This document shows, one piece after another, positions 38,287 through 47,423 of a stretch of 64,000 nucleotides of DNA. The notes beneath the pieces were generated by a model, which was not told where the DNA came from, did no database searches, and saw nothing but the letters and a program-made list of their open reading frames with translations. The translations under genes were made by a program, and so were the position numbers. The stretch comes from Devosia naphthalenivorans (GTDB lineage: Bacteria; Pseudomonadota; Alphaproteobacteria; Rhizobiales; Devosiaceae). Numbering within the stretch: position 1 is the stretch's first letter; each line of letters begins with the position of its first letter. The DNA lies in the NCBI RefSeq assembly GCF_003056355.1, contig NZ_PYVW01000003.1:248001-312000 (forward strand), given 5' to 3'.

Positions 38287-41200
38287 CTATTCCGCCTGGG
38301 CCATCAACGACGCATTACCGCCGGCCGCCGTGGTGTCGATGCAGATATGGCGTTCCACCTGCAGGCGGCTCGCTTCATTCTCGCAGGTAACCAACGGGAT
38401 GATGGCGCCGGAGCGCTCGCTCAAGGCGAGGCGGATGGCGCGCAAATCGGCATCATCGGCAAAATAGGCCACCGCCTGGAAGGTATTGGCGACACGCAGT
38501 GTCGTCAGGTCCAGCTCGGCCAGAATAGCCGTGTTGCCAAGACTTGCGGCCATCGCCGCCTGCGTCTGCTGATCGGCCGTGGTCGGACCCAGGCAAAGCA
38601 CGGTGCCGCGAGGCGCCACATGCATGATGTTGCTTTCCCCGGTTGGGCCGGGAAGCGTCACCGGCGCGGTCTGCGGCTGGCTTGCGGCTCGCGTGAAGCG
38701 CGGCAAATAGTGCGGACCGCCGGCCTTGGGCCCTGTACCGGACAGACCTTCGCCGCCAAAGGGCTGCGAGCCCACGACCGCGCCGATCTGGTTGCGGTTG
38801 ATGTAGATATTGCCGGCGTGAATGCTGGTGGAAACTGAGCGCACGCGCGAGGAAATGCGGGTGTGCATGCCGAAGGTGAGCCCGTACCCCGAAGCGTTGA
38901 TCGCGGCAATGACCTTGTCGAGTTCGCTTGCCTTGAAGATTGCAAGGTGCAGCACCGGCCCGAAGATCTCCTCGGCAAGGTCCTGGATACCGTTGACGCG
39001 GACGATGGTGGGCGCAACGAAAGTTCCCTGTCCCGGCGTCTTCAAGCGATGAATCAGATTCCCCGAACCTTCGTAAGCATCGATATATGCTTGGATTTTC
39101 GTCCGAGCGGACTCGTCGATGACTGGGCCGATATCGGTCGCCAGATGCCACGGATCGCCCAGCGTCAGTTCGTCCATGGCGCCCTTGAGCATCTCGATTG
39201 TGCGCTCGGCGGTGTCTTCCTGCAGGTAGAGAATGCGCAGGGCCGAACAGCGCTGGCCGGCAGACTGAAAGGCCGATCCCAAGATATCGCGCACCGCCTG
39301 TTCAGGGAGCGCGGTGGAATCCACGATCATGGCATTGAGGCCACCGGTCTCGGCTATTAACGGCGCGGTCGGCGCCAGGTTTGCAGCCATGGCCTCATCG
39401 ATCTTGCGAGCGGTGGGGAGCGAGCCGGTGAAAACAACGCCCGCTATCTTGGAGTTCGATGTCAGCGCCGTGCCGACCTCACCGGCGCCTGGTAGCAGCT
39501 GGATCGCATCGGCGGGAATACCGGCCTCCCGCATCAGTTGCACAGCGCGGAAGGCGATCAATGGGGTCTGCGGCGCAGGCTTGGCGAGAACCGGATTGCC
39601 GGCCACGAGAGCCGCAGCGATCTGACCGGTAAAAATGGCCAACGGAAAGTTCCAGGGCGAAATAGCCGCGATGGGACCAAGCGGCGCTGCAAGTGGCTGC
39701 GCTTCGGCCTCAGCCGCGTAGTAGCGCAGGAAGTCCACCGCTTCGCGCACTTCGGAAACCGCATCAGCCCAGGACTTGCCGGCTTCGCGAGCGAGCAAGG
39801 CAAAGAGTTCCGGTCGATTGGCTTCGTAGAGGTCGGCCACGACGCGCAGCAGGCTGGCGCGGGTAGCGACTGGAGTGGCGCCCCATTGAGAGGCTTCGGC
39901 CGCGGAGATCGCGTCGGCGACCTGCTGCGGGCTTGCGTCAACAACCGTGCCGACCTGATCGATGGGATTGGAGGGATTGGTGAGCGTGGTGGAGGGTCCA
40001 TTTCCCCTGCCATCCGAGCCGCCCGCGAGCAATGGATGCGCCTGCCACTGCGTCGTCACGAAACGGTAGCGGGCTTCGTCCATGGCGGCGAATGCCACGG
40101 GATCGGTGAGATCGAGGCCGGCGGAGTTGCCACGCGCACCGAAAATGTCTGCGGGAGCGGGAATCGCCGCGTTGGGCAGCGATGGCAGGCTGAGGAGCTT
40201 GCCGATCGGGTCCTCGGCAACGACGGATGCCGGAATGTCCTCGTCGGCGATCTGGTAGACGAAGGAACCGTTGGCGCCATTTTCGAGCAGGCGGCGGACC
40301 AGATAGGCCAGTAAATCCTTGTGCGCGCCGACCGGAGCATAGATGCGGGTGCGCGTGCTGTGATTGGTGCGCAGCACTTCATGGAGGCGCTCGCCCATGC
40401 CATGGAGGCGCTGGAACTCGAAACTGTCGTTGAAGCGCCCAGCTTCTGCGGCGAGGTGGAGCACGGCCGATGCCGTATGGGCGTTGTGCGTGGCGAACTG
40501 GGGATAGATGTTGGAGGAGGCAAAGAGCCGGCGGGCGGCCGCGATATAGCTGACGTCGGTTGCCGCCTTGCGGGTGAACACCGGATAGCCTTCGAGCCCC
40601 AGAACCTGCGCGCGCTTGATCTCGGCATCCCAATACGCGCCCTTGACGAGGCGCACCATGATGCGACGATCGAGCGATCTGGCCGTGGCGTCGAGCCAAT
40701 CGATCAGGGGCACGACGCTTTTGCCATAGGCCTGGACGACGACGCCGAATCCTTCCCAGCTCGCAAGTTCTGGCGTGGCGAGCACTTCGGCGATGATGTC
40801 GAGCGACAGATCGAGCCGGTCGGCTTCCTCGGCGTCGATGTTGAAGCCCATATTGGCAGCGCGGGCCTGCAAGGCCAATTGGCGAGTCGCATCAACGAGT
40901 TCGGTCATGACGCGCGAGCGTTGCGCGAACTCGTAGCGCGGGTGCAGCGCCGAGAGCTTGACGGAAATGCCGGGATTGTCGCGCACGGACGATGCCGTGC
41001 AGTGCGGTGCGAGGCTCGCGATGGCGCGGCTGTAAGCGTCGAAATAGCGCTTCGCATCGGCCGAGGTGCGGGCGGCCTCGCCCAGCATGTCATAGGAATA
41101 GCGATAGCCCTGCGCTTCGGGCTTTTTCGCATTGACGATGGCTTCATCGATGGTGCGGCCGAAAACGAACTGCGACCCAAGAAGGCGCATGGCCTGGCCG

Positions 41201-41676
41201 ACTGCGGCGCGAATGACGGGTTCGCCCAGGCGAGCAACGGCACGGTGCAACGCGTTCTTTGGTCCGACATTGGGATCGCCCAGCACGTCGGCCGTGAGGC
41301 CGAGAGCCCAGGACGAAAAATTCACAAGCTGGTTGCTGGAGCCGCCGAAATGGCTGGTCCAATCGGACCCGCCGACCTTGTCATGGATCAGCCGGTCGAC
41401 GGTGTCCGCATCGGGCACGCGCAACAACGCTTCGGCGAGCGACATAAGCGCCACGCCCTCGTCGGTCGCGAGGCCATATTCGGAGAGGAACGACTCCATG
41501 AGCCCCAGCCGATTGCCAGTGCGAACGGTGGTAACCAATTGCTCGGCATGCGTCGAGATGACACCGCGCGCTTGAGCCGAGAGGCCGGTTTGATCGATGA
41601 GTTGGCGGACGAGTTGCGTCTCGTCGGCAAGGGTGCTGGCGCGAAGGGCGTGACGGGCGGCGGAGATGTCGGTCAT
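38287..41676 (-). CDS. putA: Bifunctional proline dehydrogenase / P5C dehydrogenase
   Basis: PutA oxidises proline to pyrroline-5-carboxylate with FAD and then to glutamate with NAD. The 1129-residue protein has the PRODH barrel (FNIDAEEADRLDLSLDI, RLVKGAYWDAEIKRAQ) and an ALDH domain with PISPWNFPLAIFTGQ, Glu in AETGGLNAM and the catalytic Cys in SAGQRCSALR. It lacks the N-terminal ribbon-helix-helix of enteric PutA, so control comes from the divergent Lrp-type gene. The ATG at 41676 was chosen because upstream extension has no homology. It feeds glutamate toward the NAD-glutamate dehydrogenase encoded at 49.9 kb. Confidence 0.97.
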   Translation of the reverse strand: MTDISAARHALRASTLADETQLVRQLIDQTGLSAQARGVISTHAEQLVTTVRTGNRLGLMESFLSEYGLATDEGVALMSLAEALLRVPDADTVDRLIHDKVGGSDWTSHFGGSSNQLVNFSSWALGLTADVLGDPNVGPKNALHRAVARLGEPVIRAAVGQAMRLLGSQFVFGRTIDEAIVNAKKPEAQGYRYSYDMLGEAARTSADAKRYFDAYSRAIASLAPHCTASSVRDNPGISVKLSALHPRYEFAQRSRVMTELVDATRQLALQARAANMGFNIDAEEADRLDLSLDIIAEVLATPELASWEGFGVVVQAYGKSVVPLIDWLDATARSLDRRIMVRLVKGAYWDAEIKRAQVLGLEGYPVFTRKAATDVSYIAAARRLFASSNIYPQFATHNAHTASAVLHLAAEAGRFNDSFEFQRLHGMGERLHEVLRTNHSTRTRIYAPVGAHKDLLAYLVRRLLENGANGSFVYQIADEDIPASVVAEDPIGKLLSLPSLPNAAIPAPADIFGARGNSAGLDLTDPVAFAAMDEARYRFVTTQWQAHPLLAGGSDGRGNGPSTTLTNPSNPIDQVGTVVDASPQQVADAISAAEASQWGATPVATRASLLRVVADLYEANRPELFALLAREAGKSWADAVSEVREAVDFLRYYAAEAEAQPLAAPLGPIAAISPWNFPLAIFTGQIAAALVAGNPVLAKPAPQTPLIAFRAVQLMREAGIPADAIQLLPGAGEVGTALTSNSKIAGVVFTGSLPTARKIDEAMAANLAPTAPLIAETGGLNAMIVDSTALPEQAVRDILGSAFQSAGQRCSALRILYLQEDTAERTIEMLKGAMDELTLGDPWHLATDIGPVIDESARTKIQAYIDAYEGSGNLIHRLKTPGQGTFVAPTIVRVNGIQDLAEEIFGPVLHLAIFKASELDKVIAAINASGYGLTFGMHTRISSRVRSVSTSIHAGNIYINRNQIGAVVGSQPFGGEGLSGTGPKAGGPHYLPRFTRAASQPQTAPVTLPGPTGESNIMHVAPRGTVLCLGPTTADQQTQAAMAASLGNTAILAELDLTTLRVANTFQAVAYFADDADLRAIRLALSERSGAIIPLVTCENEASRLQVERHICIDTTAAGGNASLMAQAE

Positions 41677-41756
41677 GGGGGCTCTGGATCCACAGTAGGC
41701 CCCAGAATATAGCCTTCGTGTTAGGCGTTTCGCCTGATCTTCTGGCGCCTGAGCGC

Positions 41757-41782
41757 CTTGTGCTTTATTCAATAGGCACAAG
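41757..41782. promoter_or_regulatory. Inverted repeat CTTGTGC-N12-GCACAAG, likely PutR operator
   Basis: Perfect 7-bp arms at 41757-41763 and 41776-41782 end 16 nt before the putR start in the putA/putR divergent region. Lrp-family regulators bind such dyads and activate putA in response to proline. Confidence 0.65.
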
Positions 41783-41797
41783 CCAGGACATACGCCC

Positions 41798-42265
41798 ATG
41801 AAAACCGTCAGCTACGAGACATTGGACCAGATCGACCGGCATATTCTCGGCGAGCTGTCCCGAGATGGACGGATCAGCGTTGCGGAGTTGAGCCGGCGGG
41901 TCAATCTGAGCAAGACCCCGTGCCAGGCGCGGATCACGCGATTGGAGAAGGCGGGCTACATTCTGGGCTACCGCGCGGTGATCGACCCCAAGCGGCTTGG
42001 CCTGCCGCATGTGGCGTTTGTCGAGGTGAAACTATCGGACACGCGCAAGGGTGCGCTGGCAGCGTTCAACAAGGCGGTGCGCGCCATCCCGGAAGTGGAG
42101 CAGGCGCATATGATCGCATCGAGCTTCGATTATCTGCTCAAGGTGCGGACCAAGGACATCGCCGATTATCGCGAGGTGCTCGGAGAAAAAATCTCCGCCC
42201 TGCCCCATGTTGCGCATACATCGACGCATGTGTCGATGGAAGCGGTGAAGGGGGACGAGGAGTAG
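41798..42265 (+). CDS. putR: Lrp/AsnC-family activator of proline use
   Basis: The 155-residue regulator has a helix-turn-helix (ISVAELSRRVNLSKTPCQARITRLEKAGYI) and a RAM ligand domain (ALAAFNKAVRAIPEVEQAHMI, DYLLKVRTKDIADYREVL). In related bacteria PutR lies divergent from putA and activates it with proline; the layout here is the same, with a dyad between them. It is followed by a long inverted-repeat structure that probably ends transcription. Confidence 0.95.
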   Translation: MKTVSYETLDQIDRHILGELSRDGRISVAELSRRVNLSKTPCQARITRLEKAGYILGYRAVIDPKRLGLPHVAFVEVKLSDTRKGALAAFNKAVRAIPEVEQAHMIASSFDYLLKVRTKDIADYREVLGEKISALPHVAHTSTHVSMEAVKGDEE

Positions 42266-42416
42266 GGTTAGTCGATATTTGGCTGATGCTGGTCTGCAAA
42301 CGCCAGGTTCCTGCGCTTCCGGTGCTCACGTACCCCAAGGTACGCTGCGCTCCGGTTCTCGCAACCCAGCATTTTCGACTCAGCCTGAGCCAAATCTTGA
42401 CCAACCCTCAGTAGCG
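42266..42416. repeat. Long imperfect palindromic repeat between convergent genes
   Basis: The whole 151-bp gap can fold on itself: outer arms ATTTGGCTGATGCTGG and CCAGCATTTT...GCCAAAT, inner arms ending in GTACC-CCAA-GGTAC. It resembles the intergenic palindromic elements common in Hyphomicrobiales and serves as a convergent terminator between putR and cysA. Confidence 0.65.
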
Positions 42417-43454
42417 CTACGCTGCCGGAAACAGCTTCCAACGCCTTGGCCTGAACGCAAGGCGGGATTTTTCGCCAGCGGGGTGGTCGAACGGCAGATC
42501 GACCTCGACGTGCTGCCCCTCGCCGCCAATGGCCAGTTCCACCCGGCGCGTGCCGCCAACGCGGCGGGAGGTGGTGACGACCCCGGAGAGCGAAGCATCG
42601 GCTTCGATCAGTTCCACATCATGAGGACGGAAAAAGAGCCGCGCTTTCCCAGGTTTGGCGTCACCCGCCGGAACGCCGATGGCACGGCCGCCCACCCAAA
42701 GCTCGTTGTTTTCGACGACCACCGGCAGTTCGCTCGACTCACCGATGAAGCCGAAGACGAATGGGGAGGTGGGCTGATCATAAACGCTGTCGGGCGTGCC
42801 GACCTGCTCGATGCTGCCCTGGCTCATCACGCAAAGGCGGTCGGAAAGCTCCAGCGCTTCTTCCTGATCGTGAGTGACGAACACGGTCGTGTGCCCGGTA
42901 CGATCATGGATTTCACGCAACCATTTGCGCAGTTCGCGGCGGACCTGGGCATCCAGCGCACCAAACGGCTCGTCGAGCAGCAGGACGGCCGGCTCGATGG
43001 CCAGCGCGCGGGCAAGCGCGACGCGCTGCCGCTGGCCGCCGGAAAGCTGGTTGGGATAGCGTTTTTCAAGGCCTGAAAGCTGCACCAGATCGAGCAGCTC
43101 CAGCGCGCGGCGACGGATTTCGCCGGCCGGTGGGCGGCTGGACCGTGGCCGCACCTTGAGGCCAAACGAGACATTCTCGAGGATCGTCATGTGACGGAAC
43201 AGGGCATAGTGCTGGAACACGAAGCCGATATTGCGCTCCTGGACCGTCTTCTCGGAAGCGTCGGTATCGCCAAAGAAAATCTTGCCGGCGGTGGGCATTT
43301 CGAGGCCCGCAATCAGGCGCAGCAGCGTGGTCTTGCCCGACCCGGAAGGTCCGAGCAGCGCGATCAGCTCGCCCGAGCGGATATCGAGCGAGACATCATG
43401 CAACGCCGGGAACCGGTCGAATTCCTTGCGCACATTTTGAACGCGTACTTCCAT
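42417..43454 (-). CDS. cysA: Sulfate/thiosulfate ABC transporter ATPase
   Basis: The 345-residue ATPase has Walker [11 protein letters not shown]-loop FVFQHYALF, signature LSGGQRQRV, Walker [12 protein letters not shown] and switch His VFVTHD, followed by a C-terminal regulatory OB domain ([13 protein letters not shown]). It energises sulfate import with CysT and CysW. I chose the ATG at 43454; a GTG six bases upstream is also possible. It is the last gene of a leftward cysTWA run. The binding protein lies 3.4 kb further upstream. Confidence 0.94.
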   Translation of the reverse strand: MEVRVQNVRKEFDRFPALHDVSLDIRSGELIALLGPSGSGKTTLLRLIAGLEMPTAGKIFFGDTDASEKTVQERNIGFVFQHYALFRHMTILENVSFGLKVRPRSSRPPAGEIRRRALELLDLVQLSGLEKRYPNQLSGGQRQRVALARALAIEPAVLLLDEPFGALDAQVRRELRKWLREIHDRTGHTTVFVTHDQEEALELSDRLCVMSQGSIEQVGTPDSVYDQPTSPFVFGFIGESSELPVVVENNELWVGGRAIGVPAGDAKPGKARLFFRPHDVELIEADASLSGVVTTSRRVGGTRRVELAIGGEGQHVEVDLPFDHPAGEKSRLAFRPRRWKLFPAA

Positions 43455-43466
43455 AGACACCAAATC

Positions 43467-44345
43467 CTATTCGTGTGTACCGGCGGCGATTTCTTCGCCG
43501 AAGCGCCATTCGAGCACGCTTTTGAGCACCAGCGTAACAAGCGCGAGAAGCGCCAGCAAAGAGGCCAGGGCGAAGGCTGCCGTGGCGTTGTATTCGTTAT
43601 AAAGCATTTCCACCTGCAACGGCATGGTGGTGGTCTGGCCGCGGATCTTGCCCGAGACCACGGCCACCGCCCCGAACTCGCCCATAGCGCGAGCATTGCA
43701 GAGCAGCACGCCGTAGAGCAGGCCCCATTTGATGTTGGGGAGCGTGACGCGGAAAAACGTCTGCCAGCCATTGGCGCCGAGCGAAAGCGCGGCTTCCTCG
43801 TCCCCGGTGCCCTGGTCCTGCATCAGCGGGATCAGTTCACGGGCGACGAACGGAAAAGTCACGAAGATGGTGGCGAGGACAATGCCGGGCAACGCGAACA
43901 GCACCTCGATGCCGTAGCTCTTAAGCCAGGGACCAAGAAAGCTCCCTGCCCCGAACAGCAGCACATAGACCAGCCCGGAAATAACCGGCGACACCGAAAA
44001 CGGCAGGTCAATCAGCGTGATCAGGAAGGCCTTGCCCTTGAATTCGAACTTGGCGATGGCCCAGGAGGCGGCGAGGCCGAAGATCACGTTGAGCGGCACC
44101 GCGATCGCCGCGACCAGCAGCGTCAGGCGAATGGCGGCTTGCGCATCCTTTTCCGACAGCGCCGCCAAAAAAATATCGATGCCCTTGCTGAATGCCTCGT
44201 GGAACACGGCATAAAGCGGCAGCACCAGAATGACGCCCATGAAGATTAGCGAGATGCCGATCAGCAACCACTGGACGGGGCGGCTTTCACTGGTGGGTGA
44301 GATGCGACGGTGACGGCGGGCGGTCAGCTTAGTTGCCATAGCCAT
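43467..44345 (-). CDS. cysW: Sulfate ABC transporter permease CysW
   Basis: The 292-residue permease has six TM segments, starting WLLIGISLIFMGVILVLPLY, and the EAA loop with GDEEAALSLGANGWQTFFRVTLPNIKWG. The GEFGAVAVVSGKIRGQTTTMPLQVE segment is characteristic of CysW. It overlaps the 3' end of cysT by 17 nt and is followed by cysA. Confidence 0.95.
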   Translation of the reverse strand: MAMATKLTARRHRRISPTSESRPVQWLLIGISLIFMGVILVLPLYAVFHEAFSKGIDIFLAALSEKDAQAAIRLTLLVAAIAVPLNVIFGLAASWAIAKFEFKGKAFLITLIDLPFSVSPVISGLVYVLLFGAGSFLGPWLKSYGIEVLFALPGIVLATIFVTFPFVARELIPLMQDQGTGDEEAALSLGANGWQTFFRVTLPNIKWGLLYGVLLCNARAMGEFGAVAVVSGKIRGQTTTMPLQVEMLYNEYNATAAFALASLLALLALVTLVLKSVLEWRFGEEIAAGTHE

Positions 44346-45198
44346 ACCTCCGGCGCGACCACGCCTGGATTAGATTGATGGCGAATAGCAGGGCAAACGA
44401 CAGCAACAGCATGACTGTGGCGATCACGGTGGCGCCCACATAATTGAATTCCTGCAGGCGAATATAGATCAGCAGCGGCGCGATTTCGGAAACAAATGGG
44501 ATATTGCCGGCGATGAAGATGATGGAGCCGTATTCCCCCACGCCGCGCGCAAAGGCGAGGGCGAAACCGGTCAGGATTGCCGGGGTGAGGCTGGGCAGAA
44601 TGACCTTGGTGATGGTCTGGAAGCGGTTGGCGCCAAGGGTCGCGCTGGCCTCCTCGATCTCGTGGCTCACTTCCTCGAGGATAGGCTGGATGGTGCGCAC
44701 GACGAACGGCAGGCCAATGAAGATCATGGCGATGACGATGCCGGCGGGGGTGTAGGCGATACGCCAACCGAGCGGCGCAAACAGCCAGCCCACCGTGCCG
44801 TTCGGCGCGTAAATGGCGGTGAGTGCAATGCCTGCAACGGCGGTCGGCAGGGCAAAGGGCAGATCGATGATGGCGTCGAAGATGCGGCGGCCGGGGAAGC
44901 GATAACGCACCAGCACCCAGGCGATCAGGGTGCCGAAGACCACATTGACGCCTGCAGCGATCAGGGCCGTGACGAAGCTGACGCGGAGGGACCCGAGCAC
45001 GCGCGGGTCGGTTGCGGCCTTCCAGAAGCCTTCCGGCCCGAGACCTGCCGAGCGGATAGCCAGGGCCAGCAGGGGAATGAGGATGATCAGCGAGAAATAG
45101 GTGAGCGTGAACCCGAGCGTCAGTCCGAAACCCGGAATGACGCTGGGCCGGCGGAAGCTCCACCCCTGGCGTCGCGCAGTCGATACAGCCGTGCTCAA
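44329..45198 (-). CDS. cysT: Sulfate ABC transporter permease CysT
   Basis: The 289-residue permease has RRPSVIPGFGLTLGFTLTYFSLIILIPLLAL, the typical CysT opening, and the EAA loop EEASATLGANRFQTITKVILPSLTPAIL. The only start giving a full first TM is a TTG at 45198 with a weak ribosome site. First gene of cysTWA. A REPIN-like repeat lies upstream, where a promoter must also be found. Confidence 0.93.
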   Translation of the reverse strand: MSTAVSTARRQGWSFRRPSVIPGFGLTLGFTLTYFSLIILIPLLALAIRSAGLGPEGFWKAATDPRVLGSLRVSFVTALIAAGVNVVFGTLIAWVLVRYRFPGRRIFDAIIDLPFALPTAVAGIALTAIYAPNGTVGWLFAPLGWRIAYTPAGIVIAMIFIGLPFVVRTIQPILEEVSHEIEEASATLGANRFQTITKVILPSLTPAILTGFALAFARGVGEYGSIIFIAGNIPFVSEIAPLLIYIRLQEFNYVGATVIATVMLLLSFALLFAINLIQAWSRRRYGYGN

Positions 45199-45374
45199 GC
45201 GGCGGTCCAGGCAGAATTGGCAATGCGCATGTCGACACTCTCAACAGTTCGGCGGCCAAAACCTAGTTGAATGGTCGGGTTTATCAAAGGTGGAGGCTTG
45301 GCGTTTGCCCGGAGAGGTTTGGAAAATAATTCTGCGGGTGGGGCCCGGGGGAGATTCGGGTCAAGGTTGCCCCG

Positions 45375-45443
45375 GCGTAATTCCCGCGAAAGCGGGAACC
45401 TCACTTTGGCTGAAGTGGGATTCCCGCTTTCGCGGGAATGACG
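45375..45443. repeat. REPIN-like inverted repeat, copy 2
   Basis: Two arms, each with the core TTCCCGCGAAAGCGGGAA, face each other around a six-base spacer (TGGCTG), forming an almost complete hairpin. It is the same family as 31442-31519. It lies between the truncated haemoglobin gene and cysT, both leftward. Confidence 0.82.
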
Positions 45444-45460
45444 TCGTGGGGTGGGGTATC

Positions 45461-45937
45461 CTAGGAGACGGCTTCACGCTGCAAAGGCGCCATGCCGGTT
45501 ATATCTTCGCCACGGCGCATGGCGATGTTCATGCGGAAACTGTTGGCGATGCGTTCGGAGCGCTCGATGAACAGGTCAGCAATTTCGGGCGGGCAGAGTT
45601 CCTGGACGGTACGGCGAAACAGTGCCAGCCAGCGCATGAAATGAGGATCGGCGAGTTCGGGGATCGCCATGTGCTTGGGCATGGGGCGGCCGCCATAGCG
45701 GCCGGTGCCCAGCAGCATGGAGCTCCAGAAATCGGTGATGACATCGAGGTGGTGCGGCCAAGCCTCGGGCGCGATGACGCGGTTGAAGATCGGACCGATC
45801 AGGGTGTCACGACGCACATCGGCGTAGAAGCGGTCGACGACAGCGCGGATCATGGTCTCATCGAGATTTTCCGGCGTTTCCCAGCCGACGCGCTGGTGGC
45901 GGGTGCCGGCGGGCGGGCGCGGATTGTCGTTGGTCAT
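45461..45937 (-). CDS. Group III truncated haemoglobin
   Basis: This 158-residue haem protein has the 2-on-2 globin pattern of group III: Phe-Tyr in VDRFYADVRRDTLIGPIFN, FWSSMLLGTGRYGGRPMPKHM, the proximal His expected in PHFMRWLALF, and a final helix IADLFIERSERIANSFRM. Such proteins bind oxygen or NO and help with NO or low-oxygen stress. It overlaps the stop of an Fe-S-type HTH regulator (ATGA), so the two form an operon divergent from sodB, pointing to redox or NO control. Confidence 0.92.
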   Translation of the reverse strand: MTNDNPRPPAGTRHQRVGWETPENLDETMIRAVVDRFYADVRRDTLIGPIFNRVIAPEAWPHHLDVITDFWSSMLLGTGRYGGRPMPKHMAIPELADPHFMRWLALFRRTVQELCPPEIADLFIERSERIANSFRMNIAMRRGEDITGMAPLQREAVS

Positions 45938-46599
45938 GCCTGAAGCTCGCGAATGGAGTAGGTGCAGCGGCGGCCGCCTGAAACGATGTGTTCGGTGCGC
46001 GTGACTTCAGCGGAGGGCCCGAGAACGGCGCGGAAAACATCAAGCTCGGCCCGGCAAAAACCCTGGCAGGCCGTAGCTGCAGCGCAGATGGGGCAGTGAT
46101 TTTCCACCAGAACGATGGTGCCGTCCGCCTCTTCACGCCAATCGGCCATATAGCCTTCGGCCGAGCGGAGCTGGACGAGCGTGGCGACCTTGTCGCGCAG
46201 CGACAGACTATCGGCCAGTGCCGTTTCATAGGCGTTGCGAGTAATGTCCTCGCGGGTCGAAATCATCGTATCGAGGGCATCCTGCCCCAGAGATGAACGG
46301 ATGATGTCCAGCAGCTGGACGGTAAGCCCGGCATGGGTATCGGGGAAACGCGCCTGGGCCGCGGGCGTGAGTGTCCACCGCTGCGTCGGGCGCCCTACCC
46401 CGCTCGCCTGGCTGGTCGCAACCACGAGCCGCTCCTCGGCCAGGCGCGCGAGTTGCTGACGCGCAGCCTCCCCGGTGGTGCCGAGCATGTTGCCCAAGGC
46501 GGCGGCGGACATGGTGCCGTGCATCTTGAGCGCCATCAGCACCCGTTCAGCGGGGCTGCGAGGCGACCATTGTGCGTTTTCCAAGTTCTGGCTTGACAT
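45934..46599 (-). CDS. Fe-S cluster-type winged-helix regulator (SufR-like)
   Basis: Residues 15-75 are a winged helix (RVLMALKMHGTMSAAALGNMLGTTGEAARQQLARLAEERLV). The C-terminal part has four cysteines in HCPICAAATACQGFCRAEL and GGRRCTY, the spacing used by SufR-type repressors to hold a [4Fe-4S] cluster. Loss of the cluster under oxidative, iron or NO stress would release target promoters. It is divergent from sodB and co-transcribed with the truncated haemoglobin, so these are the natural targets. No suf genes lie nearby. Sensing mode is inferred from the cysteines. Confidence 0.88.
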   Translation of the reverse strand: MSSQNLENAQWSPRSPAERVLMALKMHGTMSAAALGNMLGTTGEAARQQLARLAEERLVVATSQASGVGRPTQRWTLTPAAQARFPDTHAGLTVQLLDIIRSSLGQDALDTMISTREDITRNAYETALADSLSLRDKVATLVQLRSAEGYMADWREEADGTIVLVENHCPICAAATACQGFCRAELDVFRAVLGPSAEVTRTEHIVSGGRRCTYSIRELQA

Positions 46600-46685
46600 A
46601 TCACCGCGAGGTTTTCAAAGTCGGTGCTTGGAAATTAAGCTTCACACCGCCGAAATGCAAGCGGTGCAATCCGAGGAGACGAGAA

Positions 46686-47288
46686 ATGGCGTTTGAACTA
46701 CCTGCCCTTCCCTATGCCCATTCCGCACTTGCCGAACGCGGCATGAGCCAGGAAACGCTGGAGCTGCACCACGACAAGCACCACCAGGCCTATGTGACGG
46801 CGCTGAACGGGTTCGTGGAAAAGAACCCCGATCTCCAGGGCAAGTCGCTCGAGGAGATCATCGCTTTCGCCAATGGCAAGGCTGACCTGGCGCCGGTATT
46901 CAACAATGCCGGCCAGCACTGGAACCACATCCATTTCTGGAATGCGCTTTCGCCGAACGGTGGCGGCCTGCCCGGCAAGCTCGAAAGCAAGATCGTCAGC
47001 GATCTGGGCAGCGTCGAGGCGTTCAAGGAACAGTTCAAGACCGCAGCGACCACTCAGTTCGGTTCGGGCTGGGCGTGGCTGGTGCTGGGCACCGATGGCA
47101 AGCTCAAGGCGACCAAGACACCGAACGGCTCCAATCCGCTGGCGACGGGCGAAGGCAAGCCGCTGCTGGGCCTCGACGTCTGGGAGCACAGCTACTACGT
47201 CGATTTCCGCAATCGCCGTCCAGATTACGTGACCAACTTCCTCGACAAGCTCGCCAACTACGAGTTTGCCGAAGCCAATCTGGGCTAA
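46686..47288 (+). CDS. sodB: Superoxide dismutase, Fe type
   Basis: The 200-residue enzyme converts superoxide to oxygen and peroxide. Metal ligands are in ELHHDKHH (His), NHIHFW (His), and LDVWEHSYY (Asp, His). Gln in NAGQHWNH at the iron-type position and the absence of the manganese-type Gly favour an Fe-SOD. The ATG at 46686 follows GAGGAG. No signal peptide, so it is cytosolic. Divergent from the SufR-like regulator across 86 bp. Confidence 0.96.
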   Translation: MAFELPALPYAHSALAERGMSQETLELHHDKHHQAYVTALNGFVEKNPDLQGKSLEEIIAFANGKADLAPVFNNAGQHWNHIHFWNALSPNGGGLPGKLESKIVSDLGSVEAFKEQFKTAATTQFGSGWAWLVLGTDGKLKATKTPNGSNPLATGEGKPLLGLDVWEHSYYVDFRNRRPDYVTNFLDKLANYEFAEANLG

Positions 47289-47423
47289 ACGCCTCACACT
47301 ACGCAGCGCCATCCCGGTTTTATGCCGGGGTGTCGCCGACCCGGCGCCATCAGTTCTCGCAGCAAGCGGAACAGTTAAGCGGATGGGCTGGTTACCATTC
47401 CGAATGAGAGAACCAAGCTAGTG

